In this document: positions 9,385 to 19,486 of the stretch, piece by piece
How positions within the stretch are numbered: position 1 is the first letter of the stretch
Layout of the letters: the number at the start of each line of letters is the position of its first letter
Assembly (NCBI GenBank): GCA_001724265.1
Contig: MEDY01000394.1
Span: forward strand, 1 to 27,807
Length of the DNA stretch: 27,807 nucleotides
Direction of reading: 5' to 3'
DNA from: Rhizaria sp. SCN 62-66
Lineage: Eukaryota; Rhizaria, unplaced
The notes under the pieces: model-generated
Seen by the model: the letters and a program-made list of their open reading frames with translations, nothing else
What the model was told of the DNA's origin: nothing
Database searches by the model: none
Made by a program: the position numbers and the translations under genes

Positions 9385-10074
9385 TCACTTCTTCTTGTTC
9401 CCGCCCTTCTTGACGCCCGCGTTGCCGGCGTTGAACACGCCCTCCATCATGGCGGCCAGCTGCTCCAGCTCGGCCGGAGTCGGCATCCCGCCATTGGCAG
9501 CGCCGCCGTTGTTGCTGCCGTCGGTGAAGGGGGCGCCGAGCGAGCCCGCCATGTTGCGGCCCGCAGGGCTGGACAAAAACTGCATCATCTGCTGCAGCTC
9601 CGCCATCTCGCTCGCGCTCGGCATCCCGAATGGGTTCGCGCCAGCACCAGCATTCACACTCGCATTAGCGCTCGCAGCTTTGGGCTTCGAGGCCGTCTTG
9701 CCGCTATTGGCAGCGGCGGTGGCGCCCATGGCTTCCAGGTCGCTGGCGAGGCGCTCCAGCCCCGCGATGCCGCTGTCGTTGCCGTCAGTCGCGCTAGCGG
9801 CGCCGCCGGGGAACAACGGCAGACCGCCGAAGCCGCCGGGGCCCGCGGGCACAGGCGTCGCGGCCGCAGCCTTGGCCTTGGCACCGGCCTTCTTGCCCGC
9901 AGACGCAGGTGCACCGGGGAAGCCAGGCGGCATGCCAGGCATTCCGGGCATGCCGGGGAAACCACCGGGGAACCCGCCGGACATGCCGGGGAAGCCAGGC
10001 ATACCCGGCATGCCGGGCATGCCTCCAGGGAAGCCGGGCGGCATGCCGGGGAAGCCGGGAGGCATGCCACCGGC

Positions 10075-10110
<36 letters not shown>

Positions 10111-13100
10111 ACCGCCCAACAGCGCGGCGAGCCCACCGGCGCCCGCGCCCGCGCCAGCGCCGGGGCCGCCCGCGGCGCCGCCGCTAAAGAGCGCCTGGAG
10201 CTCCGAGAGGTCTCCGAGGTCGCCCAGCTCGGACAAGTCGCCCAGGTCCGACAGGTCGCCCAGGTCGCCGAGGTCGCCCAGCCCGCCCTCGGCGCCATCG
10301 CCGGCCAGGAAGGCCTGCAGCAACGACGCCATGTCGCCCATGCCGCCCGCGCCGCCGGGCCCGCCGGGGCCGCCGCGCGCGCGGGCCGCGGCGGCCGCGG
10401 CGAGCGCGGGTGGCAGCGGGGCCAGCAGCCGCTCGTGGGCCGCGAAGGGCAGCCCCACGGTGCGCAGCAGCGCGCTCAGCGCGGGCGTCGACGACGACAG
10501 CGCCGCCAGCGCGGTGCCCGCCGCGCCAGAGTACACCGCCGCAGGGGCCGCGGCAGACCTGCGCTTGGCGCCAGCGGTGACGGCGGCGGACGCGGGGGCC
10601 TCGAGGGGCGCGGGCGCGGCGGCTGTGACCGAGGGCAGCGCGCGCAGCAGCTCGGAGAGACTGCGCGCCTCGCTCGCACTGACACCCGCGTTCTTGCTGT
10701 TGTTTGCGCCGGCTGTGGAGTTAGTGAGCGCGGTGAAGAGCGAGAACGCAGGGTCGAGCGTGGGCGCGGCGGGCACGGGGCCAGAGCCCGCGGCCGCGGC
10801 GGCCACGGCAGCGTCGACCGCGGCCGAGTCGGGCGGGCACACGTCCGAGAAGAGCCCCGCGACACGCATCACCAGCGCCAGCGCAGACCCGCTGTTCTCC
10901 GCCGCTGCCGCGCTGGGTCCCGCCGCGCTGGGCCCCGCAGCGCCGTTGCCATTGCCGGTGCCGTTGCTGTTGGAGGATGCGGCGGCGGCGCTGAGCAGCG
11001 CGGCGGCGCGCGCAACGACCGCGGGCGGCGCCGAAGCGAGCGCGAGCAGACTGGGCGGGGGCGCCACCACGGCGCCGGCGTCGTCGGTGGCCACGGCGAC
11101 CTTGGTGAGCCCGGCCTTGACGACGGCGCGGTCCGCCAGCGCGGCCAGCACGGCGCGCACGGCTTGCGCGAGCGCAAGCGCGAAGCCCGCGCTGCGGACC
11201 ACAGCCGCGACCTCGGCCGCGATGTCCAGCGCGCGCGCGTGCGCCAGCAGCGGCAGCGACACCGCCGCCGCGCCCGCGGGCGGCAGCGCGGCCAGCGCCG
11301 CGGCGAGCTCCGAGTCCGCGCGCGCCTCGGCCGCGTCCGCGGCGGCCGCCGCCTTGCTCTTGGTCTTGGTCTTGGGCGCCTTGGGGCCCTTCTTGACTTT
11401 GGCGCGCTTGCTCTTGGCGCCGTCGGTCACGATCGCCCCGTCTGTCGCCGCGCTGGCGCCGTCCTCCTCCTCCTCTTCCTCCTCAGTCTCCTCCTCGTCG
11501 TCATCGTCCTCCTCCTCCTCGGCGTCCGCAGCGGCGTCCGCGGAGGCGCGGAGACGCTTCTCGCGCGCGCGCTGGTCTTGCGTGGCGCGCAGCTGCGCCG
11601 CCTGCTCCTGCCGCGCCGCGATCTCGGCCGCGGCCGCCACGAACACTGACGGCGCCGTCGCCGCCGTCACGTACACCAGCGGGGGCGCGTGGCGCAACGC
11701 CACGGGGCTCACAGCGCCCGTCGTCGTTGTCGCCGTCGTCGTCGTCGTCGCCGTCGCGGCGGTGGCGTCGGCGGTGGTGTCAGCGCTCGCGAGGGGCTTG
11801 TAGCCGGCGAGCAGCGGCGGCACGGCGGCCGACAGCTGGCCCTGCGCGCGCGCGGCGGCCTCGGCGCGGGCCAGACGCGCGCGCAGCTCCTGCCGCAGCG
11901 CGCCGCGGCGCGGCAGCAGCAGCGCCGCAAACGCGAACTGCGAGCCGCGCATCCGCCGCGCCGCGCGCGCGCATCCGCGGGCCGTCACTAGCGCCGGCAG
12001 CGCCACGGGCTCGGAAGCGTTGCCGCTGAGAGAGGAGCTGGAGATGGAGCTGGCGGGGGCGGCACAGGGCGGGCAGCGCGCGCGGTTGGCGCGGCGGCGC
12101 GCGGCGAACTGCTCGCGGCACTCGGTGCACACGAACACACTGCTCGCCGCAGCAGCATCCGCAGCGGCAGTGGCAGAGGCAGTGGTAGTCGGGCTGCACT
12201 GCGCCGCGGCGTCCTTGCTCGCCACACTGGCGCTGGTGCTGGCGCTGGTGCCAACGGTGCCGTCTGCGCGTGTGAGTTCTTTGCGGAGCTGCGCGGCGCC
12301 GGCGCAGCCCTCAGCGTCGAAGGTGCAGTCCAGCGCAAGTCCCAGCAGGGCCTCGTCGTCGCTGTCGGGGGAGCCCGCGACGAGCTCGTGCACCACGGCG
12401 CCCAGCAGTCCACCGGCGCCGCCGGTCTGCGACAGCGATTGGGAGCCGGCGGCGGAGAGCGATGCGAGCGCGAGCGCGGCAGCGGCTGGTCCAGTGCGCG
12501 CCGTGCACACGGGACACCCGCCGCAGCCCTCGCTGTCATCATTTTCGTCATCGTCATCGTCGTCGTCGCAGTCGTTCCCGTCGTCGTTCGCAGCGGCGGC
12601 GTCACCGTTGCCGTTGCCGTTCTTATCGCCATTGCCGCTGGAGCGAGCGCGCTTGCCGCCGCGCGCGGCGGCGTCCTCGGCGGCGGCGGCCGCAGCGGCG
12701 GCGGCCACGGCGACGGAGCCGAAGGGCACGAGCGACTGTAGCGCGACAGCGCTCTCACAGCCGCCACCGCCACCGCTACTGTTTGCACTGGCGCCGTGGC
12801 CGTGGCCGTGGGCGCCGGCGCCGGCGACGAAGGGCAGGGCGTGGGTGCGCAGCGCAAGCGCGAGCGAGGCGCAGGCCTCGGCGGTCAGCACCGCGGGCAG
12901 CCCCGCCAGCGGCGCCAGTGCCTCCCGTTGCTCGCGGTCGCCGCCGCTGCCGTTGGCGTTCGAGGTGGAGCGGAGCGCGAGGGGCACCGACGTGAGCGCC
13001 GCGACGAGAGGGTGCACGAGGCGCGCCCTGCGCTTGCCAGCCTTGGCGCTACTGCGGGACTTGCCGTTGCGGCCCTTCGATGGCGCGGCCTTGTCAGCGT

Positions 13101-13153
13101 TGTCGGCGTCGCCCTCGTCGTCGTCAGCATTATTATCGCCAACGTCGTCCCCT

Positions 13154-13191
<38 letters not shown>

Positions 13192-14817
13192 CGTGGCGCC
13201 GTCGTCGTCACTGTAGGCCTGGGGCTCGGCGGCGCGGCGCGCGACGCGGCTGAATAGCAGTTGCGCGTCGACGGCGTCGCCCGCCGCGCGCAGCACCGCC
13301 ACCAGCGCGCGCGCGCCCGCAGGCAGCAGCGCCGCCGCGGCCGCCGCCGATAGCGGCGCATTTGAGGGGGCGCCGTCTAAGGGGCTACTTAGCTGCGGCG
13401 CGCGAAGGTCGAGCGAGGTGCCCGCGGCATGCGCGACCGAGAGCCAGCCCAGTCCGCGCGCGCGCAGCACCAGAAGCGGCGAGTAGACCAGCGCGCTGCC
13501 CACCGGCAGCGCCGCCACGGCCGTTGACGCTGCAGGCGCACTCGCGCTCGCACTGCGACTGTCAGAGCTGCTGCAGTCGGTCTGCGTGATCGGGATCGTG
13601 AAGAGAGCGCCAGCGACGCGAGCCTGCGCCTGCGCCTGTGCGTTCGGGGGTGCGGCGATGCGGGCGAGCGCGTCGGTGGCGGTGCCCGCGGCGCGCCGGC
13701 CGTGGGCACACCGCACAGCCACAGCGTTGCCGCCGTTGCAGCCGTTGCCACTGTTGTCGCTGATGCTGTCGACGTCGTGCGCGAGGACTGCGGCGACGCC
13801 GCGTGCGAGCGCGGGCAGCGTGCTGCGGAGACGGTGCGCGCGCGCCGTGGCCAGGTAGGCCGTGCCCGCCGCGGCGAGCAGTCCGCGCGCGACCTCGCTC
13901 GCGGCCGCGTTTGCCGCAGCCGCCGCGCTCTCATTCGCAGCCGCCGCGGCCACGGCTGCCGCGGCCGCAGTCGCAGCTGAGTCGTCGCCGTTGGTGCTGC
14001 CGTCCGCGGTGGGCGCGGCGGCGGCGGGCGGGGCGACGAGCGTCGGTGCGAGCGACGAGGCGGGCGGGGGCGCGAAGTGCGTCACGGCGTCGGCGGCGGT
14101 GTAGCGCGCGAGCACGGCCGTCTCGACCTTGTGCGTGGCGTACGCGAGCGCGGCGAAGTAGGCCAGCGCGACCACGCGCGCCACGCCGTGCGCCTTGAGC
14201 AGGCTCAGGTATTCGCCGCGCACCGCGGCCGCGCGGGCCTCCTCGGCCTTGCTGCTGGCCTCGCTGTCGCCGTCCTTGCTGTCGGCGTTACCGGCGCTCG
14301 CGCCGGGCTTGGTGGCCAAGGCGGCGGCCGCAGCGGAGGCGGAGGCAGAGGGCATGTGCGCGCGGATGGCGTCGAAGTCGAGCTGCTTGGCGAGCTTGGC
14401 CCGCGCGGCGGTGAGCTCCCTGTGCACGGCCGCCTCGGACGCGCGCAACGCGGCCTCGAGCGCGCGAATGCGCGCCCCCATCACCGGGTCCGCGGGCGTG
14501 TCCTGCGCGGCGCGCGCGGCGGCCTCCTGGTCGCGTGACGCCTGCTGCAGCTGGTCCAGCAAGGCCTTGGACTTCATCAGCTCGTCGTACAGCGGGCGCA
14601 GCTGGCGGTACGCATAGCCGGCACCCACGAGCGCGGCCGCGCCCGCCGCGGCGAGGAAGTAGGAGCGATAGCGCTGCCACAACCCCGAGCGGTGGAGCGC
14701 AAAGGCGCCGGCCGCGGCCGAGGCGGCCGAGGTGAGCGCCGCCGAGGCCGGGTTGTCTATGGCCCACTCCGCCAGCGCCGACAGCGGCCGCGTCACGAAC
14801 GACGGCAGGAACGACAT
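9385..14817 (-). CDS. 1810-residue protein with PEX3-like N-terminus, zinc-ribbon-like motif and Gly-Met-Pro repeats
   Basis: One uninterrupted frame from ATG 14817 to the stop at 9385. Seen N- to C-terminal: a basic/hydrophobic segment (about 48-72, YRSYFLAAAGAAALVGAGYAY), a helical region rich in Ala and Gln, then LKAHGVARVVALAYFAALAY (about 208-227) and a LLAAAG helix. This order and the ungapped spacing L-K-x5-R-x5-Y with a later K/R-V and Y resemble PEX3, the peroxisomal membrane receptor for PEX19; this is inference from memory of the family. Beyond that lie a 12-Asp acidic run (about 544-555), CxxC motifs near 766 and a CTEC...CPPC pair near 897-918, a Glu/Asp block near 1100-1120, LGDL repeats near 1510-1540, GMPG/GFPG repeats near 1570-1630, and a basic GNKKK end. 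Family PEX3 is under 500 residues, so most of this protein is lineage-specific. Alternative: an unknown membrane protein. Confidence 0.8.
9915..10110 (-). repeat. Coding tandem repeat encoding GMPG/GFPG units
   Basis: Imperfect 9- to 15-nt units (CCGGGCATGCC and GGGAAGCC on the + strand) encode about 60 residues of GMPGMP, GFPGM and PPGFPG. The composition recalls the GGMP region of HSC70-interacting protein ST13, but no TPR domain accompanies it here. Confidence 0.8.
10190..10295 (-). repeat. Coding repeat encoding LGDL/LSDL/LSEL units
   Basis: Nine-base units reading TCGCCCAGG or TCGCCGAGG on the + strand encode alternating Gly-Asp-Leu and Ser-Asp/Glu-Leu triplets, immediately upstream in the protein of the Gly-Met-Pro repeats. 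Likely slippage-expanded. Confidence 0.75.
13161..13188. repeat. CGT trinucleotide microsatellite encoding poly-Asp
   Basis: A pure (CGT)9 tract, read on the minus strand as GAC codons, forms the core of a run of about 12 Asp residues in the 1810-residue protein. Length polymorphism between isolates is likely. Confidence 0.9.
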
Positions 14818-15646
14818 TGGGGCGCACGTGCGGAAAGGGGAGCTGTAGGTGAAAACAGAAAGGGCTTAAATGTAGGGTCTGGGAAAGAAAAAAAGTCGAA
14901 GGTGGAGGGCGGCAGAGACTGCGGCCTTGATGGCGCACAGAGAGGGGGAGAGGACAAGTCAAGATCAAACAGGTGAGTTTGAAGACCATCCACAAAGTTG
15001 TATCGAAACTGACAGATAGGATAATGTAGGAACACATGTCTTATATCTTAGAATTCAACTGAGAGCGCTATCGTCGGACTTGACACTATCAACGCCTTTG
15101 TTTTTGTTCACCCTTCACTCAGCCACACCGCAAAAATCTTGGGGAAGCCCGTCGGTCGAGTCGCTTTCAGTAAAAAAAGAATCAATGGTGCACTCATTAC
15201 AGGATGGCATAGACGATCAAGGCACACTGCAAGGCAATATCAGTTCAAGAAAGATATAAACAGACAGAAATAAAGTGTGCTAGGTCTCAACGAACACCCT
15301 GTGTATTCTCATAAATACCGGAAACGGCACTGCACCCGCGCACAGACACGCAGCAGTACATCGAAGTGTGATGAGTCGTGCGCATCCACGCACATACAAC
15401 ACCACACCAAAAAAACCGCAGACATAACACACGCACATACAACACCTTCACACTTAGCTCTTCATCATAAGATGTGGCGCATATTATCATTTCGTAAACA
15501 CCTCGTCATTTACGTTTACTTAAACTCCTTTCTCTTGGTTGATTGTCGAACGCTTACTTGCCTTCGTCTGTTTCTTTTCAAAACAAAACTCAGCAATCAA
15601 GCAAACACCAGTCGGTTAGCTAGCGATCAGCTGAGAGCCGACTAAC
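14818..15646. other. Spacer: 3' UTR of succinyl-CoA ligase gene and 5' region of the 1810-residue gene
   Basis: About 830 bp on the minus-strand side of two co-oriented genes. The 16-mer ACGCACATACAACACC occurs twice (15388-15403 and 15431-15446) in a CA-rich patch. The minus-strand leader just before ATG 14817 is pyrimidine-rich. No canonical AATAAA for the upstream gene was found on the minus strand, and no coding frame is convincing. Confidence 0.4.
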
Positions 15647-15829
15647 TTACTGGATGGCGGCGACGGCCTTCTTGGCAGCGTCGTCGAGGTTGGTGGCGGA
15701 GATGATGGGGAGGCCGGAGTCCTTGAGCATCTGGATGCCCTTCTGGACGTTGGTGCCCTCGAGGCGGACAACGAGCGGGACCTTGAGGTTGATGTTGCGG
15801 GCCGCGGTGATGATGCCCTCGGCGATGAC

Positions 15830-15861
<32 letters not shown>

Positions 15862-17614
15862 CCAGGAGGCCCTTGACCTTGGGGTCCGCGGTCAGGATCT
15901 TGAACGCCTCCTCGACCTGCTTGGCAGAGGCACCGCCACCGACGTCGAGGAAGTTGGCGGGGGAGCCGCCGTGAAGCTTGATGATGTCCATGGTGGCCAT
16001 GGCGAGGCCGGCGCCGTTGACCATGCAGCCGATGGAGCCGTCGAGGCCGACGTAGTTGAGGTTGAAGGCCGACGCGGCCACCTCGCGGGGGTCCTCCATC
16101 GAGGTGTCACGGAGGGCGAAGACGTCCTTCTGGCGGTACGACGCGTTGTCGTCGAAGTTGAGCTTGGCGTCGACGCAGTAGATCTTGCCGTTGGAGGCGA
16201 GCACGAAGGGGTTGATCTCGACCTGGGTGCAGTCGAGCTTGATGAACATCTCGTACATGTTGGAGATCTGCTTGATCGCGTCCTCGCGGACCTCGGCGGG
16301 GAAGCCGAGGGCGTCGGCGGCAGCGCCGGCGGTGGCCGCGGTGATGCCCTGTTTGTGTGAGCAAGCAAGAGAAAGAGGGAAGCAAAGAGAGATGAGACAT
16401 GGTCGTGATAAAGCCCGAAACACAGGCGACTTGAAGCATACCAGAGAGACTGCAGATTGTTCTTTGTTTAGCGTTGTGTCGTACCTGGTTGATGTCGACG
16501 GGGAAGAACTGGATGGCGTTGGGGTCCTTCTCGTGGACCTCCTCGATGTCCATGCCGCCCTGCTTGGAGACGACGAGGACGGGTCCGCCCTTCTCGCGGT
16601 CCATGATGATGGCGAAGTACTTCTCGTCCTTGCCGCCGAAGGAGATACCCTCGTGGACGAGGACCTTCTTGACCATCTGGCCCTCGGGAGGGGTCTGCTT
16701 GGTCACGAGCGAGTGGCCGAGCATGGCCTTAGCGAACTCGCCGATCTTGGCAGAGTCGGTGGAGAAGTGCACACCGCCCTTGAAGCCAGTCTCGGGGAAG
16801 TGGCCCTTGCCACGGCCACCGGCGTGGATCTGGGACTTGATGACGAGCTCGGCAGCACCAGTGGTGTTGAGCTTGTCGGCAGCGGCCACGGCCTCGGCGG
16901 GGGTGGAGGCGACAATGCCGGCCTGCACGCGAACGTTGAACTTGTTCATGAGCTCCTTGGACTGGTACTCGTGGAGGTCGAGGTAGCGCTTGGCGCCGAC
17001 GAGGCGGTCAACCATGCTGGTGTTAAGACCTAAACAGACATAACGAGGCAGTTACACGCAGTAACAGATCAGGCAAAGCAAACGCGGACGTGGAAGAAAC
17101 AGGATAGACCGGAGTGTGGTGTCGATGGGCATCGGATCACAGAGTAAAAAGAGAGATTTAAGAGGGATGGCAATAAAATGTGTGAGTTTAAGCGTGTGCA
17201 TTAGATGTATAAAAAAAGGATCACGATATAACGAAATCCGGTATGCGCAGGGTATTGAGAAACGGAAGATATCAGTGCAGAGTTAGCGAGCGGGGATATG
17301 GGTCGGGGAGCGAGATGACGAAGGAAAGCGGCGGGGAAACGTACGAGACATCGTCTTGCGAGCGATCTGGCGAGAAAGAGCCTAGAGAGGAGCAAACATC
17401 AAGAGCATCACAACCCGATGCAAAGAAGCACATCGTGAGCGGGAGATCTGGGAACCCCAAGAGAGGCCGAGACAGACAGCGCAGGGTCGGCTTCGGTGGG
17501 CGTCGACGGGGTTCACCGGGCTCTTAACCGAGGTTCCACCGCGCGCCACAAAAGCTGCCGTGCAAAACAAGAAGCAACAAAAGATGCAAATAATAGGAAA
17601 AGAAAACGTACCAT
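15647..17614 (-). CDS. Succinyl-CoA ligase (ADP/GDP-forming) beta subunit, mitochondrial (4 exons)
   Basis: TCA-cycle enzyme subunit that binds nucleotide and, with an alpha subunit, interconverts succinyl-CoA and succinate with substrate-level phosphorylation. Proposed exons (minus strand): 17614-17612, 17381-17345, 17029-16485 and 16348-15647, giving 428 residues. All three introns start GTACG and end AG. The product opens [16 protein letters not shown], Arg/Lys-rich and acid-free, then [14 protein letters not shown], where family homology begins. The ATP-grasp fold is intact (K78, AGGRGKG at 83-89, VEINPF near 238-243, [10 protein letters not shown] near 254-263). The C-terminal ligase half has [21 protein letters not shown] and [12 protein letters not shown]. 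The two 3' exons and the homologous core are near certain. The ATG-only first exon and the 37-nt microexon are inferred from reading phase and splice motifs. Alternative starts are ATG 17351 (MSRLN) or ATG 17660 joined directly to the third exon. Whether ADP or GDP is used cannot be told. Confidence 0.93.
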
Positions 17615-17844
17615 TGTTCCGATACTCAGACAGTGCGTCAGTGAGGACAAGGAAGCTCATTTTGACAACAGCTTGACCTCACGGCGGCGCTAAGGGTGCT
17701 TCGACCAACCGACCGACCGAAATACATTTTGTTTTTGCGACCATTTTACCGTCCACAGTCACCGACTGCCCGACGATTCAGATCATGAAGACTCCCCAAC
17801 GAAGATCTTTGAGTGCAGGTTAAACCTTCATCGAACCAACAATC
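17615..17844. promoter_or_regulatory. Bidirectional promoter region of succinyl-CoA ligase beta and the R-SNARE
   Basis: Only about 230 bp separate the two divergent start codons, so both promoters and 5' leaders must lie here unless further upstream exons exist. It holds a short GACC tandem (GACCAACCGACCGACCG at 17703-17719) and no obvious TATA box. An extra minus-strand ATG (17660) lies inside it. Confidence 0.6.
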
Positions 17845-19486
17845 ATGGTACGTGTTTTAAATTCCGACTTTTCCAAAACGAGAAGTTCCTTTTATTTTGT
17901 TTCAAATTGCACCCTGTCGTTCGCATTCGAAGTTCTGGGTGTTTTTGAGGAGCACACCACATCTCTCCTGCACCACTCGTCGTCATCTTTCTCTGCGTCC
18001 TGCACGACTCAGCACTTTTCTCTCGGAGGATCTCCACGGCTTGCCATGGTATTATGATTGCTATCGCAGCCTTGTACCGAGTCTAGAAGGAGATCTGGCC
18101 CGTGGAGGAGATCTCCGACCTTCCGCGTCTCTCTCTCGCGTTGTGGCTCGTTGGGTGGCCCCAGCTTTTTTCCAAGAAGATGCGCTTTGCCGTCCGACGC
18201 CCACGCGATCTTTTCGCATCTTGACACTTCTGCACACGTGCATGCAGTCTACCTTCCACACCCTGTGCTTTCAACTTCCCTCTCACTCATCTCTTCCCTG
18301 TCCCGTCTTGCTTCTATGATTTGTTGTCACCCCTTGTTGCTGCTATCGTTCTGTTCCCACTGTTCGCTCTTTTGCTGATTCTCATCTTCACCTGCGCGTG
18401 TGTAGGCTCAGAACAGCAGCGACGAGCTCGTCCGCTACCTGGCGGTGTGCCGCCCCGACCCCTCTGCGAACGACCAGAAGCACGAGATCATCGCGTCGTA
18501 CCTCAACCCCAAGGGCGACCCCACGTCCACCAACGCGCCCAAGTACAAGGAGCACACGACCAAGATCATGGCCAAGGCGCACAAGCTCACCGTCGGTAAG
18601 CGCATCCGCCTGACGTGCGACACCGACTACGAGGTGCACGTGCACTGCGAGGAGATCGGCTCCCGCATCTTCCTCCTCGTCGCCATCACCTCTGTCTCCT
18701 TCGGCGTCCACCACTCTATCTCCGAGGCCTTCGAGGAGTGGCGCGCGCAGGTACGACCGACATCAGAATATGTTATTAAACTCACACGTAATATATCTCG
18801 ATTTGCTAAATGTATCTCTAACTCGTTCGGTATCTTGAATGTGCCGTCGAACTTAACCTTGTGCAAACGTCTCTCAAACGTCCCTCATCTTGTTCCGTCC
18901 GCTTATTCACTGTCGCTCCGCTTCACTTGTCTTGCGCAGGTCAATAAGGCGATCCCCGCGAGCGACGCCAACGCGTCCAAGGGCTCCCTGTCGAGCCGCG
19001 TCAACGGCACGCTGCAGAAGTTCATGACGCGCTACAACACGTCGTCGCTGCTCGAGGCCAACCGCAAGGTCGAGCAGGTCAAGGGCGTCATGCGCGACAA
19101 CGTCGACATCGCCCTCGCCAACGCCCCTAAGTACGTGGTTGAACACCAACGCAATTAAAATGATTTATTATCAATCTGTTTTAGTGATGAGGCAAAGCGA
19201 CTGCTACTCTTGTTGTTTGTGAATCGATCCGCACTTGTTAACAAAACACTTCTGGTCTGTAGCTCACTCACAATTTGTCTTTTTATTCTCTTGTTTGCCT
19301 CGTTTTCCCAGGCTCGACGAGATCGACCAGCGCTCGGCCGACATCGAGGCGTCGTCGCGCGAGTTCCACTCCAAGGCCAAGGACCTCAAGTGCGCCATGT
19401 GCAAGCAGTACTGGAAGGCCACCGCGCTCATCGCCCTCATCATTATCGTCATCATCGTCATCATCGTCGTCGTCCTCACCCAGTAA
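17845..19486 (+). CDS. Longin-type R-SNARE (VAMP-like), zero-layer Arg replaced by Asn (4 exons)
   Basis: Tail-anchored SNARE for vesicle fusion. Exons: 17845-17847 (the ATG alone), 18406-18750, 18940-19130 and 19312-19486, giving 237 residues. Introns of 558, 189 and 181 nt start GTACG and end AG, and phases match. The N-terminal half has a longin-like end: DYEVHVHCEE, FLLVAITSVSFGVHHSISEAFEEW (about 85-113). The SNARE motif runs about 153-211: LLEANRKVEQVKGVMRDNVD, then KLDEIDQRSADIEASS, then KCAMCKQYWK. A 20-residue Ile/Val-rich membrane anchor (216-235) ends the protein, with two residues after it. Aligning NVDxxL and KLxEL with synaptobrevin puts N177 (codon 19120-19122) at the zero layer, where R-SNAREs have Arg. 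The initiating Met joined to AQNSSDELVRYL is inferred from the ATG|GTACGT site; the rest is firm. Which organelle it serves cannot be decided. Confidence 0.9.

Noticed and set aside
9915-10110. Short regular repeats suggestive of a CRISPR array
   Set aside because: They are in-frame coding repeats (Gly-Met-Pro units) without unique spacers, in a nuclear eukaryotic gene.
9334-11803. Long + strand frames of 771 and 810 codons opposite the 1810-residue gene
   Set aside because: They are shadows of GC-rich repetitive coding DNA. The minus frame is more than twice as long, starts with a plausible membrane segment and ends 140 nt before a polyadenylation signal.
16107-16484. Continuation of the succinyl-CoA ligase frame past 16485 as coding
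   Set aside because: The read-through loses homology at the GTACGACAC donor. Splicing to 16348 restores the family sequence exactly ([12 protein letters not shown]).
17201-17395. Minus-strand frame reading [19 protein letters not shown], which looks like a mitochondrial presequence
   Set aside because: It has no ATG (it would start at TTG), runs into intron sequence past a GTACGT donor, and its phase does not match the next exon. The overlapping frame ATG-TCT-C does fit.
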